Source of the DNA: Chitinophaga pollutisoli
GTDB taxonomy: Bacteria; Bacteroidota; Bacteroidia; Chitinophagales; Chitinophagaceae
Reading direction: 5' to 3'
Assembly: GCF_038396755.1 (NCBI RefSeq)
Contig: NZ_CP149822.1
Coordinates: 1,302,001 to 1,366,000, forward strand
DNA length: 64,000 nucleotides
Below are positions 55,401 through 63,782 of the stretch, piece by piece (within the stretch, counting starts at the first letter, position 1; the number at the start of each line of letters is the position of its first letter). The position numbers and the translations under genes are program-made. Below the pieces are notes generated by a model, which searched no databases, was not told the DNA's origin, and worked only from the letters and a program-made list of their open reading frames with translations.

Positions 55401-55452
55401 CCACGCCGGCCGAGCCCAGAGCCAGTAATCTCAGCGATTCTCTTCTGTTCAT
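52435..55452 (-). CDS. Large exported clan GH-A (GH5/GH2-like) glycoside hydrolase
   Basis: A 1005-residue protein opening with a twin-arginine-like signal (NRRESLRLLALGSAGVV). A region of about 200 residues follows that I cannot assign, then a beta-sandwich (about 245-345). A GH-A-type TIM barrel covers about 385-690: IRKAGYRIVRVWVDP, acid/base N526-E527 in YNLANEVY and nucleophile E636 (or E635) in PVIIEEFG, the N-E and E motifs of clan GH-A. Beta-rich domains close the protein. No family number can be given; GH5-like mannanase/galactanase relatives are possible. It is the last gene of the SusC-SusD-M81-SMP30-UxuA unit, so it probably acts on the polymer bound by that SusD. Confidence 0.72.
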   Translation of the reverse strand: MNRRESLRLLALGSAGVVTPLAGWGSSPDKPAEPPATGPDAGLPGTTDTAFDKSAATDAGRQSVLYLVADSAFLTAVGGGLPANIVPYPRHQLDEAKLLQQLAAGNGMIWVGKPEGIPAALSVGGFRPSEAAMAVSVAANAPVILEDIAFKPAVAHSAYIAPPKEMPNHNIDEEVRADFLPVLEAYDQFGNLSGYPGVLMSYYAPSLAAGRFRGSDCWFYLFNDPLAALDTKSWLALLQKTAARWKGGLQVYAHQSNYAAYHPGERVQLRTRVQNQGTQAVAATFRYSVKAPGAAAFTPLITTRRVASGGSDTEVLCDFKPAGGLGMWTIRLEIFQDVDKAALLALEGEQIVIDQRFIGFVVQEPSLQTPPILAVKGPSIVLEGEEGFWSGTHYYPSTSWWEWAWRDFHPLKVAEDFAAIRKAGYRIVRVWVDPVTDEPVLRAMDAAIQLAAEHGLVLDICIFTQWARHMGFERPDGTHAYFEYRHERDFNIVSFSLRNLGLQRELVGLLAARWKDAGNIIYNLANEVYLKDPDETQMDAEVATWRGIPAQKGTVRDSLLFRRWSNEMTAAIRAAGGMQPVMPGYMFSTMDGGDTYLANEDAPILPWHNYLPPEQAGLSAQYFDPIGSNRPVIIEEFGNGKWNNLAYYDASVHYALAGGAACAMSYEWGVSWFARESCYWPLPLREASQLEPDPRWFPPYLGLDSAWFERGVGLCPTPSGTGYGSVYHGTPFPADAAIALGRLGLMGKGLQRVSVPEKVYIIVPAGNLSAMEPVKKTLAALWAGKALFGVWQESALEAIPAGTKAVICPHPLTNPSALNALRSKGITVFEGPDAWKDCHAFEKVDVKNGEQVKLLARRTEYGMLFTLAAEQPADTRPVAHTVALQYGKTGAGLTVSDFGMVHITRKGVALMEGGGELRINGRLLCNLPHGRIILSAPDGQDLLQAKQIQFMATAPSKISFGRKITGVAISDGVKPPVKVTQRLANGKDLLVDDQLVKYMIHLTLA

Positions 55453-55475
55453 AGCTATTTAACCTTGATAAACAT

Positions 55476-56453
55476 TCATGATTTCTTCTCGTATTCCGCG
55501 GCTTCCAGCAAGCCTTTCAGGTACCCCAACGCAAAGAGGCGCCCCACTTCGCCGTAACCCGGTTCGCGGTTGTTCTCACCGTCCATCGTTGGCACATGGT
55601 CGATCCGCACGGGCCCGTCGAATGCAACGGTGGTATAGGCTTTCACGGCGGCGTACATATCGGTTTGGCCATCGTCGTGGAACGTTTCGGAAAACGCATG
55701 TGCCTGGCCGCGGATGTCGCGGAAATGCACGAAGAAGATTTTCCCGGCTTTCCCCAGCTCAAGAATTTCGTGCGGGATGTCTGCCCCTGCCGCGGCGAGG
55801 CTGCCCTGGCACAGGGTAACACCGCTATTGGCGCTGGGCACCAGGTTGATGGCGCGCTTCAACGCCGCGGGGCTGGTAATGATCCGGGAAATCCCCTGGA
55901 TGGGCGATACAGGGGGATCGTCCGGGTGCAGCGCCAGTTTTACGTTAGATGCTTCCGCCACGGGAATCACCCTTTCGAGAAAGTATTGCAGGTTATCCCA
56001 TAACCTTTCTTCCGGCACAATGCCCGCCGGCGTAAGCGGCGCGTCTTTCATCAGCGCGTGGTTGTAACTCGTTACCAGTGCGCCTCCGCGGGTGGGTGTA
56101 GACACGGAGGTGCGGAGCCAGTTGAATCCCGCCATAAAATTGTAACAGAACACGGGAATGTCCAATGCTCCCATATTCCGGATCAGCTGCTGGCACAGGG
56201 CGATGTCTTCATCCCGCCCTTCTATACCCAGTTTCATCCGGTGCATTTGCGCATCCAGCCCGGGTTCTATCACTTCCAGCTTAAAGCCGAAATCATCAAA
56301 ACGCTGCTTCATATGCAGCAGGTCCATGTACTCGTAAGAGGGCGTACCGTCTGCCTGCACCGGCAACCGGGCTACCGCATGTGTTACGCCTGCCTGTTTA
56401 GCCAGCCTCCAAAGCCGGTCGGGGTACTGTGACAGCACTTCTGCTATTTTCAT
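55476..56453 (-). CDS. Mannonate dehydratase (UxuA)-like enzyme
   Basis: This 325-residue cytoplasmic TIM-barrel protein belongs to the UxuA family, which dehydrates D-mannonate to 2-keto-3-deoxygluconate. Supporting segments: KLALHPDDPPVSPIQGISRI, SGVTLCQGSLAAAG (family Cys/Gln site), FFVHFRDIRG, FSETFHDDGQTDM and RIDHVPTMDGEN, which carry the His, Asp and Cys metal and catalytic residues. It is shorter than E. coli UxuA (about 390), as seen in shorter family members. Its neighbours are a lactonase and an M81 protein, not UxuB or UxaC, so the true substrate may be another aldonate. Confidence 0.88.
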   Translation of the reverse strand: MKIAEVLSQYPDRLWRLAKQAGVTHAVARLPVQADGTPSYEYMDLLHMKQRFDDFGFKLEVIEPGLDAQMHRMKLGIEGRDEDIALCQQLIRNMGALDIPVFCYNFMAGFNWLRTSVSTPTRGGALVTSYNHALMKDAPLTPAGIVPEERLWDNLQYFLERVIPVAEASNVKLALHPDDPPVSPIQGISRIITSPAALKRAINLVPSANSGVTLCQGSLAAAGADIPHEILELGKAGKIFFVHFRDIRGQAHAFSETFHDDGQTDMYAAVKAYTTVAFDGPVRIDHVPTMDGENNREPGYGEVGRLFALGYLKGLLEAAEYEKKS

Positions 56454-56475
56454 TTCGTATGTATTTTACTGTTTC

Positions 56476-57300
56476 TTATAATTTGATACTTGATACGCCT
56501 CCGGGCCCGGGTTCTCCGTATCCGCCCGTCACGATGATTTCTCCCGGCAGCAGGCAGAGGTTGCTGGTGAGCGGGTAACCTGTCCGGATCGTATCCACTA
56601 ATTTTCCGTCTTCATCCAATATCTGTACGGCCTGCATGCCGTAATGCGCTACGTACAACAATCCGTCGCGCCCCATCCTGATGCCGTCGGGCAGGTTTTG
56701 AATAATGTCTCCGGAAGGATGTTCGGGCAGCATCGCCCATTCTTCCCACTTCCCGGCTGGCTGCCCCGGCCCGCGAAGGGCGCAGGTCATGATCCGGTTG
56801 CGATAGCTTTCGGCTACAAACAGGCGTTTGCCATCCGTGCTGAGCGCGATGCCATTGGGGAAATCAAAATCGCGGCCCACGATGCGCTGCGATCCGTCTG
56901 TCCCGAAATAGCACACCTTGCCCGTTTCCCGCACGGAATCCGTGAAGTATATCCCGCCATGGGCATCCGCCGTGAGATCGTTGGGCGCACCCAACGCCTG
57001 GCCGTCGCAATGGTCCTTGATGGCATAGCCTTTAAACCCGCCGTCCCCGCCAAACCTGGCGATGCCCGCCTGCCCGCTGTCGCAGATGAGATGATCGCCA
57101 TCTGGCAGGATGTACTGGCCGTTGGGGCACTTCGCGTAAGCCCAGTGAGACATCTTCCCTTCCGGGTTGATTTTGAAAATGATGCCACCGGTCAATGTGG
57201 TAAAAAACAGGTTCCCCTGTGCATCCATAACCGGGCCTTCCGTGTACCAGGGCAGTTCCGCCAGCCGTTCAACGATCGTGACCGAAATCATCTTGTTCAT
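56476..57300 (-). CDS. SMP-30/gluconolactonase family lactonase
   Basis: A 274-residue beta-propeller of the SMP-30/regucalcin family, which opens sugar lactones with one divalent metal. The metal-site blocks are present: WYTEGPVMDAQGNLFFTT with the Glu ligand, GAPNDLTADAHGGIYFTD with the Asn ligand and FPNGIALSTDGKRLFVAES, then PDGIRMGRDGLLYVAHYG with the Asp ligand. There is no signal peptide. Its start overlaps the M81 stop by 4 bases, so the two are coupled. The UxuA-like gene follows 22 bases downstream, giving a natural lactone to aldonate to keto-deoxy-acid order. It is a second, divergent copy of the function at 34775. Confidence 0.9.
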   Translation of the reverse strand: MNKMISVTIVERLAELPWYTEGPVMDAQGNLFFTTLTGGIIFKINPEGKMSHWAYAKCPNGQYILPDGDHLICDSGQAGIARFGGDGGFKGYAIKDHCDGQALGAPNDLTADAHGGIYFTDSVRETGKVCYFGTDGSQRIVGRDFDFPNGIALSTDGKRLFVAESYRNRIMTCALRGPGQPAGKWEEWAMLPEHPSGDIIQNLPDGIRMGRDGLLYVAHYGMQAVQILDEDGKLVDTIRTGYPLTSNLCLLPGEIIVTGGYGEPGPGGVSSIKL

Positions 57301-58796
57301 TTTATATCCTGTTCAAATGGGAATAATGGTTGGCGGCGATGACGGTAGGTGAACCGCGTCATATCGGCCTGTGTAACGCCGGGGGTATTCACCTGTACGA
57401 TGGTGGGGCAAACCGGGCCATACGCCGCGATGGGCGCGTTCACGCCTTTGGCGACCACCGCGTTGAAGTGCTGTGGATGGATACCGAAGGCGGTGAGTTG
57501 CCGCAGGCTGAATGGCGGCACGCGTAAGGATGTCAGCATGATGACATTCCCGCCGCCGGTTTGCACTACGGCTATTTTACCCATATCGAAATTTACTTGT
57601 CCGCCGTGCCGGGGGCTGTCTTCGGAAAACTTCCCGTCTGCCGCCATGAGGAGGCGCACGGTAATGGTGAATGCCGTTGTTCCCTGCATATATCCGCCTT
57701 CCACATTGCCGGGCGAGAGGGAAAACGTTTCCCCGGGCTGATGCGCCAGGGCTTCCGCCACGGCCGCCGGGTCATAGATGCAGATAAAGCAGCTGGGCAT
57801 CCTGTATGATTCCACCGCGGCCAGCAGGTAAGCGCTGTTGCCCGGGGAGCCGCCGCCTACGTTGTCGCCCATATCCAGCAACAGCACCGGTTTGGCCCAA
57901 TTCCGCATCTTCGGCAGCAATGCGGCGATATCATGTTTCTCCGCCACGAAATCAGTACGATTGCTTACCAGCCTATCTTTCAATTCTTCGCCGATGCGCT
58001 TGCACAGCGGCGGGTCGTTATCGGTAATTACAATGAATGCGCTTCCCATCTCCGGCACGTCTGCATAAGGAAAACCCAGCAGAATGCTGACGGACAGCAC
58101 GCCCGGTTGCCCTGCCGCTTCCCGCGCCAGGCCATACAAACTTTTGCAGGGCTCCGCGGAAGTGAATTGCTGCTCGATGCTGATGGCGACCGGCGCCTGC
58201 ATGAGTTGCTGCACGGGATGGATGTTGCCTTTCAGCGTTTCCACCATCAGCGCGGCCGCCTTCTTCCCGGTATCGCGCTGGTCGATGTGCGGGTTGGTGC
58301 TGTAGGCGACCAATGCGTTGGTAGCCGCGGTCATGGCCGGGCTCACATTGGCATGGGGGTCGAGGGTGCCGATGATGGGCATATCCGCGCCCAGGCGCTG
58401 CCGCAGCTGCGTCAGCCAATGGCCGTCCATATCCATAAATTCCTCGGAAACGCCCGCGCCATGCGGCACCACGAGGCAGCCATCGACAGGCAGTATTGCT
58501 TCCAGCCCGCGCATCATTTCTTCCAGCAGCGTGTCGTATGTTTCGGCGCTGACCGTTCCGCCGGGCGTAGCTTCGGCATACATGACCGGCACCGCCTTGA
58601 TGTTGTTTTCTTCCAGCACTTCCAGCATGCCGCCGATTTCGTGGAAGGCGTGGCGGTATTCCCGCGCGATAGCGTCTCCCATCAGCCAGTGGCTGTTCCT
58701 GAAATCGTCCAGCGTCGTTGGTTTCGCGATGAATGTATTGGATTCGTGGTAAATGCCCAGTATGGCCACGCGCAACTGTTTGCCGTCAAAACTCAT
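57297..58796 (-). CDS. M81-family (MlrC/microcystinase C-like) metallopeptidase-type protein
   Basis: This 499-residue protein has the MlrC layout: an N-terminal DUF1485-type domain with the metal-site segment GIYHESNTF (H17), VPHGAGVSEEFMDMDGHWL and GTLDPHANVSPAM, and a C-terminal domain with LLDMGDNVGGGSPGNSAYLL. Members are zinc enzymes named after the microcystin-degradation protease, but most occur in catabolic operons with unknown amide, lactone or imide substrates. Here it sits between SusD and an SMP-30 lactonase. Microcystin degradation is not supported. Opening of an amide-linked or lactam sugar derivative is one guess that would also explain the nearby aminotransferase. Confidence 0.85.
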   Translation of the reverse strand: MSFDGKQLRVAILGIYHESNTFIAKPTTLDDFRNSHWLMGDAIAREYRHAFHEIGGMLEVLEENNIKAVPVMYAEATPGGTVSAETYDTLLEEMMRGLEAILPVDGCLVVPHGAGVSEEFMDMDGHWLTQLRQRLGADMPIIGTLDPHANVSPAMTAATNALVAYSTNPHIDQRDTGKKAAALMVETLKGNIHPVQQLMQAPVAISIEQQFTSAEPCKSLYGLAREAAGQPGVLSVSILLGFPYADVPEMGSAFIVITDNDPPLCKRIGEELKDRLVSNRTDFVAEKHDIAALLPKMRNWAKPVLLLDMGDNVGGGSPGNSAYLLAAVESYRMPSCFICIYDPAAVAEALAHQPGETFSLSPGNVEGGYMQGTTAFTITVRLLMAADGKFSEDSPRHGGQVNFDMGKIAVVQTGGGNVIMLTSLRVPPFSLRQLTAFGIHPQHFNAVVAKGVNAPIAAYGPVCPTIVQVNTPGVTQADMTRFTYRHRRQPLFPFEQDIK

Positions 58797-58809
58797 GTCT
58801 GTATCGTTT

Positions 58810-60357
58810 TTATTGAGGGTAGCCGGGATTTTGCGGCTTGAGGTTCGGGTTGTTCTGCATTTCCAGCCGCGGGAGCGGGAAAAGCAGGTGCCGGGCCTGT
58901 AAAGGCTGGTTGGAATTGAGGTTGACGTGCCCCTCGAATGCGTCGAATCCCTTGTTGGTTTCGTTGTACACTTTCCGCAAGCGGATCATATCGAACCAGG
59001 TGATGCCTTCGTAACAGAGCTCATGCCAGCGCTCGCGCCACACCGCTTCGCGGAAGGACTGCTGCGTGAAGGTGCCCATGCCCGCAGTGGTCAGCTCCGC
59101 CCTGTCGCGGATTTTCTTCAGGGCATTGTATGCTGCCTGGTTGATGCCGCCACTTTCGTTTTGGGCTTCCGCGTACATCAGCAGCACCTCCGCGTAGCGG
59201 ATCTGCATGAGGTTGAGGTCATCCTGCCCGGTGCCTGTTTTGCCGGATGTCCCGAAAGCTATCGTGTTGAAGTATTTGAAGATGTAAGGAGCACCCAGCT
59301 GGAAAAGGGCGCCGCTGCCGTTCATGTAATAGCTCGTATAGAAAAACCCTTCGCGGTCTTTGGCGCGGAGATCTCCCGTTTCATACGTCGCGTAAAATGA
59401 GCGGGTCGGCACGGTGGTGCCGGTCCAGCCGCCGAAAACCGTCACCGGTTTGTTATTCGGCAGCATGTGCAGCATGGGATTGGCTTCCACGTCGGCTAGG
59501 TATTGGATGCTGAAAAGCAGCTCCAGCTTATTCTCTTCGGCAACGCTGTGCAGCGCGCCGTAATTGGGGAAGAGATTGATCTGCGCGGGATTGGCTTCTG
59601 CGTAGTCGATGATTTCCCTGGACTTGTCGGCCGCCAGTTTGAAGTATGCGGCCCCCTTGTTCAGCGGTTGCCCCGCCATGGTCAGGTACACCCTTGCCAG
59701 CTGGGCCTTCACCGCAGCGAGCGATACACGCCCCGAAACGTCCATCCAGGGCAGGCCGGCGGCTTCGGCGGCCTGCAGGTCTTCCACAACCAGGTTGTAC
59801 ACCTCTTCCTGCGCCGTCCTTTTCGGCATAAAATCCTCCGACGACGCGGTTTGCGGCTTTGTGATGAGGGGAACATCTCCCCACAGCCGCACCGCATAAA
59901 AATAAGCCCATGCCCGCAGGAAGCGCGCTTCTCCCAGGATGCGTTTTTTCTGCGCATCGTCCATCGGGTTGATGCCCGGCACTTTTTCGATCACCTGGTT
60001 GGCCTGCGCGATCACGCGGTAGAGGCCGTTCCACCATTGCGCCACATGGAGATTATTGCCGTCATAGGAAAGGGCGTAGAGGTTATTGAGGTTTGTATTT
60101 TCGGTGGCTTCCGCGGTAGACGTTCCCGTGACCGCTTCCAGCATCTGCCAGTTGCCGGAAAAGATGGCGGCGGGGTTGCCGATAAACCGGGTTTCGGCGT
60201 ACACCGCGGCGATGGCGGCTTCGGCATGTTCGGGTATTGTGTAAAAACTTTCTGATGTAAGGCTGGAAGGATTGTTTTCCTCCAGGAACTTGCTGCAGCC
60301 CGTACCCAGCAACAACGCGCCTGCCAGCAACCATTTACCTGCTATATTCGTCTTCAT
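58810..60357 (-). CDS. SusD/RagB-family surface lipoprotein (region 7)
   Basis: A 515-residue SusD-like lipoprotein with lipobox cysteine C21 (LGTGC). Family blocks: YRVIAQANQVIEKVPGI, RILGEARFLRAWAYFYAVRLWGDVPL (the SusD helical core), then MQIRYAEVLLMYAEAQNESGG, WRERWHELCYEGITWFDMIRL and the C-terminal LFPLPRLEMQNNPNL. It begins 30 bases after the SusC stop and is followed 13 bases later by the M81 gene. Binding and uptake therefore appear to be transcribed together with the cytoplasmic enzymes. Confidence 0.95.
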   Translation of the reverse strand: MKTNIAGKWLLAGALLLGTGCSKFLEENNPSSLTSESFYTIPEHAEAAIAAVYAETRFIGNPAAIFSGNWQMLEAVTGTSTAEATENTNLNNLYALSYDGNNLHVAQWWNGLYRVIAQANQVIEKVPGINPMDDAQKKRILGEARFLRAWAYFYAVRLWGDVPLITKPQTASSEDFMPKRTAQEEVYNLVVEDLQAAEAAGLPWMDVSGRVSLAAVKAQLARVYLTMAGQPLNKGAAYFKLAADKSREIIDYAEANPAQINLFPNYGALHSVAEENKLELLFSIQYLADVEANPMLHMLPNNKPVTVFGGWTGTTVPTRSFYATYETGDLRAKDREGFFYTSYYMNGSGALFQLGAPYIFKYFNTIAFGTSGKTGTGQDDLNLMQIRYAEVLLMYAEAQNESGGINQAAYNALKKIRDRAELTTAGMGTFTQQSFREAVWRERWHELCYEGITWFDMIRLRKVYNETNKGFDAFEGHVNLNSNQPLQARHLLFPLPRLEMQNNPNLKPQNPGYPQ

Positions 60358-60387
60358 CGGAAAAAGCTTTAGAATTGAAGAATTTGA

Positions 60388-63300
60388 TTACAGGGCGGCC
60401 TGAATGCCCAGCATGAAAGTGGTGGATTTGGGATAGGCGTGATACATCATCCCCTGCGAAAACACTTTCGTATTTTCTCCGCCGATCAGCCCGATCGTTT
60501 CAGGATCACCGTTCACTTCCTTACTGGTCAGCAAAAAGAAATTCTGCACCGAACCAAACACCCGCAGCCGGCTGAAACGAATGCGCTTCAACGATTCGGG
60601 CGACAGGCTATAGCCCAGCAGCAGGTTCCGGCCCCTCAGGAAAGAGCCATCCTTCAGCCAGTGCGTATCTTCATTGATCACATATCCCGCGCGGGTATCG
60701 CGGATCTCAGGGATCATGGTGTTCTGGTTGTCGGGCCGCCAGGCGTTCAACACCGATTTGTAGCTATTCGCAAGCGCCACCCGGTCTTCGCTGGAACCCG
60801 TGCTCAGTTCGAACACATCGTTGCCATACGAGTATTGCAGCTCCAGCGACAGGTCGAACCTGCGATAGCGGAAGGCGTTGGTAAACGCGCCCCAGGCTTT
60901 GGGGCTGCCGTTGCCGATGATCATCCGGTCGGCATCGTTGATGGTATAATCACCGTTGACGTCTTTATACTTGATATCGCCGGGCAAAATGGGCAAACCG
61001 CCGCGGTAGCTGACGAATTTAGCCGCTTCGGCTCTTTCCGGTTCGCTCCAGATCCCTTCCCGCACCAGGCCATAAAACGCACCAACAGGCTCACCGATTC
61101 GGATGATGTTCGTGGGGCTGATGAACACCAGGCCGCCAACGCCATATATATCCGAAGGCGTCGCCAGCGACAAAACCTTATTGCGGTTCATGGAAATGTT
61201 GAACATGCTGTTCCAGGAAAAGTCGCGCCCTTCTATGTTCACGGTATTGAGTGAAATCTCCAGCCCTTTATTTTCCATCGACCCCACATTCTTGCGGATA
61301 ATCGCGTAGCCGCTCGTTTGCGGCACCGGCGCATCCAGCAGCATGTCGGTCGTTTTTCGGTAATACACGTCGGCTTCCAGCGAGATCCGTCCTTTGAACA
61401 GGCCGATCTCAATGCCCGCATCCGTTTGCGCTGTCTTCTCCCACCGCAGATCGGGGTTCGACAGCAGGCCGAGGCCCGTCCCCCCCACGCGCTGGTTATT
61501 GATGATAGCGGCATAGCCGGAGCTCAGCAGCGGCAGCGAAGTGTATGGCGGAATTTCGGAGTTGCCGGTAACGCCGTAACTGGTGCGCAGTTTCAGGTTG
61601 GATATCACAGGATGATCTTTCAGGAAATCTTCCTCGGACACACGCCAGGCAAGCGCGGCGGAGGGGAAGAAGGCGTATTTGTTGTTCTCCCCGAACTTGG
61701 AAGATCCGTCTATACGGCCCGTTACGGTCAGCAGGTATTTATCGAGATACCCATAATTGACCCTGCCGAAATAGGAATTGAACGCAAAACGCGAGCGGTT
61801 GGTGCCGTATCCGGGGCTGGTGCTGCCGGCGCCCAGGTTATTGAACTGGAAGAAGTCGCTGGAGAAATTCTGGATGCTGGCATACAAACCGAAAGCGTTG
61901 GTTTCCTGCCAGGCCACGCCCAGCATGCCGGTGAAAGCGTGCTTATTGGCGATGCGCTTGTTATAGGTGAGGTAATTTTCCAGCGACCAAAAGTTCTCCC
62001 GCCCGTTGCTGGACGAAGCGATGCCTTTCTGGCTGATCGACAGCGTGCGGCCGGTATAGGTGTTCGTACCCTGGGAAAGGATGTTCACACCCAGTACGGT
62101 CCGCATTTCCAGCCCTTTTGCGAGGCTGAGGTTGGTATAAAAGCTGCCGATGGTTGTTTGCGTGTTCAGTATGTATTTCCGGTCGTATAAATAATGGAGG
62201 GGACTGAAAGATTGTTCCGCATTGGGATAGTGGCGGTTATCGGCCCAGGTGCCGTCGGCGTATTTCACCGGCAGAAAAGGCAATGCTTCCGCGATCATGC
62301 GCATGGGCAGGTAGTCGAAATCCACGAGATTTTCTTCCTGATTGTTGTAGCTGAGGGTGCCGCCTACTTTGAGCCAGGGCTTCACCTGGTCGTCGAACGT
62401 AAAGCGGGCGGAATATCTTTTGAGGTAAGATGTTTTGATGAGCCCCTGGTCGTTGCGGTAGCCGAGAGAGGCGGCGTAGCTGCTTTTTTCGTTGCCGTTG
62501 GAAAAGCCCAGCTGATGGTTCTGGGAGATGCGGTGCTGGGTGGCTTCCTTCAGCCAGTCGGTGTTGTACAGCGGGTTGCCGTTGCCGTCGAATATCCGCG
62601 GATCGGTACGTGCCAGGGCGGGGTTGCGCCCGGTATATTTACCCGCGGCCCATCCGGCGGGGTCGTATTTCTCCATGTTTTTGTACGCGAGGTCTTCCAC
62701 TGCCAGGAACTCCTTTGCGTTGAGGAACTTCGGGAAGTTGGGGCCTACGGTGGGAACGCTGTAATCGCCGTTATAAGTCACTTCTCCCCCGCCGGCCTTG
62801 CCTCTTTTGGTGGTGATGAGCACTACGCCGTTGGCGCCGCGCGCGCCGTAGATCGCGGTGGCCGATGCATCTTTCAGCACCTCGACAGCCACTACGTCAT
62901 TGGGATTGATATAATCGATCGGCTGGCTGCCCACAGCCTGTGTGGAAATGGGCATCATGACGCCGTCGATCACATATAAGGGATTGTTGGAAGAGTTGAT
63001 GGAACTGAAGCCGCGGATGCGCATTTCCGTTTTACCGCCGGGCCTGCCGGAATTGGCGTTCACCTGCACCCCGGCCACTTTCCCGGCCAGCGCCTGGTTC
63101 AGGGAAGAAGCGGGGCGTTCCTGTAGGCGTTCGGCCCGCACGGAGCCTACGGCGCCGGTGAGGTCCGACTTTCGCTGGGTGCCGTATCCGATCACCACTA
63201 CTTCGTTGAGCGACTCCTTGCTGGTTTGCAGGACAACGTTTATCGTGGTTTGGCTTCCCACGGATACCTCCCGGGTTTCCATGCCTGAATAGCTGAAAAC

Positions 63301-63633
63301 CAGCACCGATGCCGCGCCGGGCACCGTGATGCGAAAGGCGCCGTCTGCACCCGTTACCGCGCCTTTGCTGGTGCCTTTGATGCGGATCGTGACGCCGGGC
63401 AGGGCTTCGCCCTTTTCATCTTTTACGCTGCCGGAGACGATTATCTCGTCGGCCACCGTGGCGGGCCCTTCGGCCGGAAGGGCGATCCCCGTGGCGGGAA
63501 GGCCTGATAACAACAATAAAACACCGCAGGTGCGGAGCCATGGCCGGAATATCAGCCGGGTAAGATGCTTAACAATTGCCCCATTCATGTTGGATAAGTT
63601 GAAACGGTTCAATGATAATGGTTGCGGATACAT
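60388..63633 (-). CDS. SusC-family TonB-dependent outer-membrane transporter (region 7)
   Basis: A 1081-residue importer. The best start may be the internal Met at 63588 (MNGAIVKHL), giving a signal peptide that ends near IALPAEG. Then come a CarboxypepD_reg-like domain (IIVSGSVKDEKGEALPGVTI), the SusC hallmark VVIGYGTQRKSDLTGAVGSV, the plug with MRIRGFSSINSSNNPLYVIDGV and LKDASATAIYGARGANGVVLI, and a complete barrel ending in FMLGIQAAL. There is no STN domain, so control is not through FecR/sigma. It leads the minus-strand unit with SusD, M81, SMP-30, UxuA-like and GH-A genes. The frame is intact, unlike the SusC of region 4. Confidence 0.95.
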   Translation of the reverse strand: MYPQPLSLNRFNLSNMNGAIVKHLTRLIFRPWLRTCGVLLLLSGLPATGIALPAEGPATVADEIIVSGSVKDEKGEALPGVTIRIKGTSKGAVTGADGAFRITVPGAASVLVFSYSGMETREVSVGSQTTINVVLQTSKESLNEVVVIGYGTQRKSDLTGAVGSVRAERLQERPASSLNQALAGKVAGVQVNANSGRPGGKTEMRIRGFSSINSSNNPLYVIDGVMMPISTQAVGSQPIDYINPNDVVAVEVLKDASATAIYGARGANGVVLITTKRGKAGGGEVTYNGDYSVPTVGPNFPKFLNAKEFLAVEDLAYKNMEKYDPAGWAAGKYTGRNPALARTDPRIFDGNGNPLYNTDWLKEATQHRISQNHQLGFSNGNEKSSYAASLGYRNDQGLIKTSYLKRYSARFTFDDQVKPWLKVGGTLSYNNQEENLVDFDYLPMRMIAEALPFLPVKYADGTWADNRHYPNAEQSFSPLHYLYDRKYILNTQTTIGSFYTNLSLAKGLEMRTVLGVNILSQGTNTYTGRTLSISQKGIASSSNGRENFWSLENYLTYNKRIANKHAFTGMLGVAWQETNAFGLYASIQNFSSDFFQFNNLGAGSTSPGYGTNRSRFAFNSYFGRVNYGYLDKYLLTVTGRIDGSSKFGENNKYAFFPSAALAWRVSEEDFLKDHPVISNLKLRTSYGVTGNSEIPPYTSLPLLSSGYAAIINNQRVGGTGLGLLSNPDLRWEKTAQTDAGIEIGLFKGRISLEADVYYRKTTDMLLDAPVPQTSGYAIIRKNVGSMENKGLEISLNTVNIEGRDFSWNSMFNISMNRNKVLSLATPSDIYGVGGLVFISPTNIIRIGEPVGAFYGLVREGIWSEPERAEAAKFVSYRGGLPILPGDIKYKDVNGDYTINDADRMIIGNGSPKAWGAFTNAFRYRRFDLSLELQYSYGNDVFELSTGSSEDRVALANSYKSVLNAWRPDNQNTMIPEIRDTRAGYVINEDTHWLKDGSFLRGRNLLLGYSLSPESLKRIRFSRLRVFGSVQNFFLLTSKEVNGDPETIGLIGGENTKVFSQGMMYHAYPKSTTFMLGIQAAL

Positions 63634-63677
63634 TTCGCTGCGGCGTAACGGGCCGGAGGCGAAGCTTCCTTAGCCAC

Positions 63678-63704
63678 CAAAGTAGAGCGAATAACGCAAT
63701 CAAA
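63678..63704 (-). promoter_or_regulatory. Candidate promoter of the region 7 SusC operon
   Basis: On the minus strand TTTG (63701-63704), a 16-base spacer and TACTTTG (63678-63684) resemble the Bacteroidota TTTG / TAnnTTTG promoter, with a one-base-shorter -7 element. Transcription would start near 63671, compatible with either SusC start codon. Confidence 0.3.
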
Positions 63705-63782
63705 ATGTTCTGTACTTACCCCGATATGTAACAAGTTTAACCCATGCCATCCTCCGCCCGGAACCCATATATTTGCAGGTAC

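Noticed and set aside
57297..58796. Microcystin degradation by the M81 protein
   Set aside because: The name comes from one characterised relative. No MlrA or MlrB partner is present, and the neighbours are sugar-acid genes.
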